DNA of 9,164 bases from assembly GCA_028823075.1 (NCBI GenBank), contig JAPKCE010000057.1, forward strand, positions 1 through 9,164. The letters run 5' to 3'. The position numbers and the translations under genes are program-made. How positions within the stretch are numbered: the first letter of the stretch is position 1; each line of letters begins with the position of its first letter. The notes below the pieces were generated by a model, which searched no databases, was not told the origin of the DNA, and saw nothing but the letters and a program-made list of their open reading frames with translations. Below are positions 6,741 to 9,164 of this stretch, piece after piece. This DNA is from Myxococcota bacterium. GTDB taxonomy: Bacteria; Myxococcota; UBA4151.

Positions 6741-7853
6741 ATGGAACAGGGCTTTGACTGGGGTAAGTTGCCCCGCCTGAGCAGCGAACAAGCCAAGCTC
6801 GCCGGCACCCTGCGCCAGCGGCTCCCGGGATTGCTGCACGAACAAAGAGCCTTGCTGCCCCACCCTCCAGGCTGCAGCGATCTTCCCGCCATGCTCGGCA
6901 TCACCGGCGATTGGACCTTGCCGCTCGATAAAAGCGTGGGCTTTCGCTGGCGCGGCGATGGCCTCGACGTTTCGGTACGCATCGCCGGCCCGCTGGCGCT
7001 GGCGGCCGTTGATGAAGTGCTCGGGCAAGCCCAAGATCAAGCGCGATCTGCGCGCGCTTTAACCTCGGTAGAACTCGGCATTTACGAATACCGCATTCTC
7101 GACTGGATGAGTTCATTGCGCGCCGCCGTCGATGATCTCCCCTTCCCGGTGCTGAGCGATCTAGCGAGCCCACCCATCGATGACGATGAAGCGGGTCCAG
7201 TCATCACCCTGGCGGGTCGCGGCGAGTCGGTGGCGGGACAAATTCAGTTACGCTTTCATCATTGTGCCGAATCCCAAATCACGGCGCGACGGGTGTCTCG
7301 TCAAAGCCCCCTTTACGCGCTGCCTTTTGATCTGGCCATCGAGGCTGGGCGTGCCGCATTGAACAGCCAAGAATTGCGCAGCATTGAAGTCGGTGACGTC
7401 ATCATTCTCGACGAGGCAGCAGCCAGCGTAAGTGACGAAGGGCTTTTAAGCGGTCGCTTCGCCCTATCGGCCCCAGGCGCCAGACGCCGCGGCGATGTAG
7501 AAATTAAACAAGACGGCTCTTTCGAGATCGTCGAATTGGATACCATGGAGGCCGTCATGAGCGAGCCAGTTAACGAAGAGATCAACGAAGAAGCCAGCGA
7601 CACACCAGAGCTAACCACCGATTTGTCGGATGCTTTGGCAGAAGATGTCGAACTGACCTTGGCGGCAGAATTGGGCCGCTTGCGCTTGAGCTTGGCCCAT
7701 GCGGCGAGCTACGAGGTCGGCTCGGTGATTCGCCTGGGTAAACCGGTTGGCGCCGAGGTCGACCTCACCTTAGCCGGTCGTCTCGTCGGCCGCGGCGAGC
7801 TGCTCAATATCGACGGTGAGCTCGGAGTTCGGGTGAGTCAGTGGTCGGTCTAA
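6741..7853 (+). CDS. sctQ: SctQ, T3SS cytoplasmic sorting-platform (C-ring) protein
   Basis: The 370-residue product has SctQ/YscQ/SpaO architecture. The N-terminus (FDWGKLPRLSSEQAKL) matches the usual opening of the family. Residues about 50-180 form the middle domain. Residues about 194-266 form the first SpoA domain (LPFDLAIEAG, then SIEVGDVIILDE). An acidic linker follows (about 269-300). Residues 301-368 form the second SpoA domain (DVELTLAAELGRLRLSL, YEVGSVIRLGKPVGAEVDL, LNIDGELGVRVSQW). SctQ builds the cytoplasmic pods that hold the ATPase complex and load substrates. The two fused SpoA domains fit SctQ better than separate flagellar FliM and FliN. The stop overlaps the next start by 13 nt. 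An internal start can give the SpoA2 domain alone. Confidence 0.88.
   Translation: MEQGFDWGKLPRLSSEQAKLAGTLRQRLPGLLHEQRALLPHPPGCSDLPAMLGITGDWTLPLDKSVGFRWRGDGLDVSVRIAGPLALAAVDEVLGQAQDQARSARALTSVELGIYEYRILDWMSSLRAAVDDLPFPVLSDLASPPIDDDEAGPVITLAGRGESVAGQIQLRFHHCAESQITARRVSRQSPLYALPFDLAIEAGRAALNSQELRSIEVGDVIILDEAAASVSDEGLLSGRFALSAPGARRRGDVEIKQDGSFEIVELDTMEAVMSEPVNEEINEEASDTPELTTDLSDALAEDVELTLAAELGRLRLSLAHAASYEVGSVIRLGKPVGAEVDLTLAGRLVGRGELLNIDGELGVRVSQWSV
7547..7551 (+). promoter_or_regulatory. Internal ribosome binding site inside sctQ
   Basis: GGAGG, a full match to the anti-Shine-Dalgarno core, lies 5 nt before the in-frame ATG 7557 (codon 273). Its spacing is closer than at the main sctQ start (10 nt). 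It falls in the linker between the two SpoA domains. Confidence 0.65.
7557..7853 (+). CDS. SctQ-C, internally initiated 98-residue SpoA2 protein
   Basis: Same frame and stop as sctQ, beginning at Met273 (MSEPVNEEINEE). It contains the acidic linker and the complete second SpoA domain. In Yersinia YscQ, Salmonella SsaQ and SpaO and some others, a short C-terminal product is made from an internal start and forms part of, or assists, the sorting platform. The matching position and the strong GGAGG at 5 nt suggest the same here. Met269 (ATG 7545) has no such site. This is a prediction from sequence; no expression evidence is available. Confidence 0.55.
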   Translation: MSEPVNEEINEEASDTPELTTDLSDALAEDVELTLAAELGRLRLSLAHAASYEVGSVIRLGKPVGAEVDLTLAGRLVGRGELLNIDGELGVRVSQWSV

Positions 7854-8206
7854 TCCTAGCCAACAACCCCATCCCGGTGCCCGTCGTTGCGGCGCCGAGC
7901 GGCGGCTCTTTCGGCTGGATGTTGTTGTGGATGATGTTGGTTTTAGTCTTGGTGGTCGGCGGCATGTTGATGCTGAGCCACTTTTTAAAACGTTTTCCCG
8001 GCCTGACCAGGCGCCGCGGGGAGAACTTAGCCCTGGAGGAGTCCCTGGCGCTGAACGCTAAAGCCTCGGTGCATATCATCGAGGTCGAAGGCGAGCGCCA
8101 GCTCATCGGCACCAGCGAAGGCGCCATCGTTCACCTGGCTCACCTAAGCCCTAAAGCATCGCAAAAAACCTCCCCAAAAGCCTTCCAAGAAGCGCTTGAA
8201 GAATGA
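7841..8206 (+). CDS. FliO-like small membrane protein of the export apparatus
   Basis: The 121-residue product has a short N-terminal stretch, one strong membrane helix at about residues 24-47 (FGWMLLWMMLVLVLVVGGML), basic residues just after it (KRFPGLTRRR), and a small domain at 60-102. That domain reads LALEESLALNAKASVHIIEV, then ERQLIGTSEGAIVHLAHL, the FliO pattern of a strand, V-x-x-x-E/V-V and L-I-G-T. The tail is Lys/Ser-rich. In flagella FliO helps FliP assemble into its ring, and FliO sits just upstream of fliP. Here the gene sits just upstream of sctR, the FliP homologue. GTG 7841 is the first start after an in-frame TGA at 7817; GTG 7877 is an alternative. No strong ribosome binding site is seen, so coupling to sctQ is likely (13-nt overlap). 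Classical injectisomes are not known to have FliO. Confidence 0.72.
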   Translation: MVGLILANNPIPVPVVAAPSGGSFGWMLLWMMLVLVLVVGGMLMLSHFLKRFPGLTRRRGENLALEESLALNAKASVHIIEVEGERQLIGTSEGAIVHLAHLSPKASQKTSPKAFQEALEE

Positions 8207-8961
8207 AGTTCTTCTTCTTTAGCGCCTTGATGGCGCCGCCCGTGATCATCGCCCAAAAACTCGATGTCTCGAGCTTGATGGGCAACGACTCCATCGCCAA
8301 CCGTCCCCTCATATTAATGACTGCTCTCGCCGGCTTGGCGCTCATCCCCTTCGTGCTGATGATGGTCACTAGTTTCGTCAAAATGGCCGTCGTTTTGTCC
8401 ATCGCTCGTCAGGCCATCGGCACTCAGCAGATTCCGCCAAACACCGTGATCACCGGTTTGGCGATCATCCTCACCGTGTACACCATGAGCCCGGTAATGG
8501 AGCGCATGTATGTGGATGCCAGTGCCGTAGCCGCCCAAGCAGGCGGCGAAAATTTACTGCAAAGTAAGAACTTTAGCGTGCTCAAAGAGGCAGCCATTGC
8601 CGGCTCCGAACCGATGCGCCAATTCCTAAAGCGCCACGCCAGTCTGAAAGATCGCAAGATGTTTTACACCCTGGCGAAGCGCATGCGCCCCAAAGGAAAG
8701 CGCGCCGGTATTACCCCCGACGATTACATGATCTTGATACCGGCCTTTGTGGTTAGCGAGCTCACCGAAGCCTTCCAGATCGGCTTTATTATCTTCCTGC
8801 CCTTCTTGGTCATCGACATGGTGGTGAGTAATATCTTGATGGCGCTGGGCATGCAGATGCTGTCGCCAACGACCATCTCCCTACCCTTTAAGTTGCTGCT
8901 CTTTGTGCTGGTCGACGGTTGGCATCTGCTGACCCAAGGCCTTGTGCTGGGTTACACATAA
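8203..8961 (+). CDS. sctR: SctR, T3SS export gate protein (FliP/YscR family)
   Basis: The 252-residue product shows the family signatures: TSFVKMAVVLSIARQAIGTQQIPPN (residues 56-80, in two parts), LIPAFVVSELTEAFQIGF (178-195) and SLPFKLLLFVLVDGWHLL (226-243). Four membrane-inserted segments lie near 36-56, 83-100, 178-212 and 226-246. SctR forms the five-subunit core of the export gate with SctS and SctT in the inner membrane. The N-terminus MKFFFFSALMAPPVIIAQ looks like a signal peptide, as in flagellar FliP and unlike YscR. The FLKRHASLKDRKMF middle and the MLSPTTISLP segment look more like injectisome SctR. The start overlaps the FliO-like stop as ATGA, with no strong ribosome binding site, so translation is probably coupled. 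The TAA abuts the next ATG. Confidence 0.93.
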   Translation: MKFFFFSALMAPPVIIAQKLDVSSLMGNDSIANRPLILMTALAGLALIPFVLMMVTSFVKMAVVLSIARQAIGTQQIPPNTVITGLAIILTVYTMSPVMERMYVDASAVAAQAGGENLLQSKNFSVLKEAAIAGSEPMRQFLKRHASLKDRKMFYTLAKRMRPKGKRAGITPDDYMILIPAFVVSELTEAFQIGFIIFLPFLVIDMVVSNILMALGMQMLSPTTISLPFKLLLFVLVDGWHLLTQGLVLGYT

Positions 8962-9164
8962 ATGGGCGGCCAAATTGAACAGTTCGTGCTGCAGATCACC
9001 AACGAAGCGCTGATGCTGGAGCAGATCGAGGAGGGCCGCAAGATCCGCGACCGCATGAAGGACGAGCTGGTCACATACACTGGCGAGACATTCAAGCCGG
9101 GAGTTGTGGGTCCCGGCACCTTCATCGACTTCCTGGCTACCTGCGCTGTCAAGCACGGCGAGAT
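8962..9164 (+). CDS. sctS: SctS-like start, 3'-partial, with non-SctS continuation
   Basis: ATG 8962 follows the sctR TAA directly, as sctS usually follows sctR. The first 19 residues (MGGQIEQFVLQITNEALML) look like an SctS/FliQ N-terminus. The next residues should be a hydrophobic helix (typically V-L-L-S-x-P). Instead the frame continues with EQIEEGRKIRDRMKDELV and a soluble-looking stretch (TYTGETFKPGVVGPGTFIDF) to the window edge, with no membrane segment. The position makes sctS very likely at the start. The rest does not fit SctS. It could be a chimeric join or a replacement of the gene body. Confidence 0.55.
   Translation, partial: MGGQIEQFVLQITNEALMLEQIEEGRKIRDRMKDELVTYTGETFKPGVVGPGTFIDFLATCAVKHGE
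9019..9164 (+). other. Suspected foreign or chimeric segment at the right edge
   Basis: From about 9019 the encoded sequence changes from SctS-like to a charged soluble protein. In these ~48 codons all Lys are AAG, all Glu are GAG and all Leu are CTG, whereas sctR mixes AAA/AAG and GAA/GAG and uses TTG often. The sample is small. I do not recognise the protein family of this segment on either strand. Confidence 0.45.

Noticed and set aside
5647..9018. A flagellar fliK-fliM/N-fliO-fliP-fliQ operon
   Set aside because: No fliL, flgD or separate FliM and FliN; the SpoA protein has the SctQ two-domain form, and SctR has injectisome-like motifs. The flagellar traits are kept as findings, not as the main call.

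Overview
The window is a moderately GC-rich bacterial segment in which every gene I can support lies on the + strand. It holds two things: the 3' part of a very large Ig-like repeat protein (left edge to 5605), and the start of a type III secretion (T3SS) export-apparatus operon (5647 to the right edge). The gene order is SctP/FliK-like, SctQ, FliO-like, SctR, SctS. The Sct proteins mix injectisome and flagellar traits. From memory, this fits the early-branching non-flagellar T3SSs of Myxococcota and related former Deltaproteobacteria. That taxonomic placement is inference only.

Region 1 (2-5605): at least 1867 residues, open at the 5' edge. About twelve tandem Ig/cadherin-like modules of 103-119 residues are joined by eleven linkers that all carry D-x3-P. 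They are followed by a ~545-residue C-terminal region with kelch-like and other beta-rich stretches. The protein is probably surface-exposed or secreted. Three consecutive modules each carry one similarly spaced Cys pair.

Region 2 (5647-6591): a Gln-rich protein ending in a FliK/SctP-type C-terminal domain (needle or hook length control and substrate switching). It is interrupted at codon 55 by an in-frame TAG, with no frameshift. This could be a recent nonsense mutation, a sequencing error, readthrough or recoding.

Region 3 (6741-8961): sctQ with two SpoA domains, a small FliO-like membrane protein, and sctR. The genes overlap or abut (13 nt, 4 nt, 0 nt), so they are very probably co-translated. 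sctQ contains a strong internal ribosome binding site and ATG that would yield a 98-residue C-terminal SpoA2 protein, as known for SpaO, SsaQ and YscQ.

Region 4 (8962-9164): the first 19 codons look like SctS. From about 9019 the frame stays open, but the protein stops looking like SctS: it becomes charged and soluble where the first membrane helix should be. This may be an assembly chimera at the end of the piece, or a real rearrangement.

The main points of interest are the FliO-like gene inside an injectisome-type operon, the in-frame TAG in sctP, the internal start in sctQ, the broken sctS, and the giant Ig-repeat gene 41 nt upstream of the T3SS genes.
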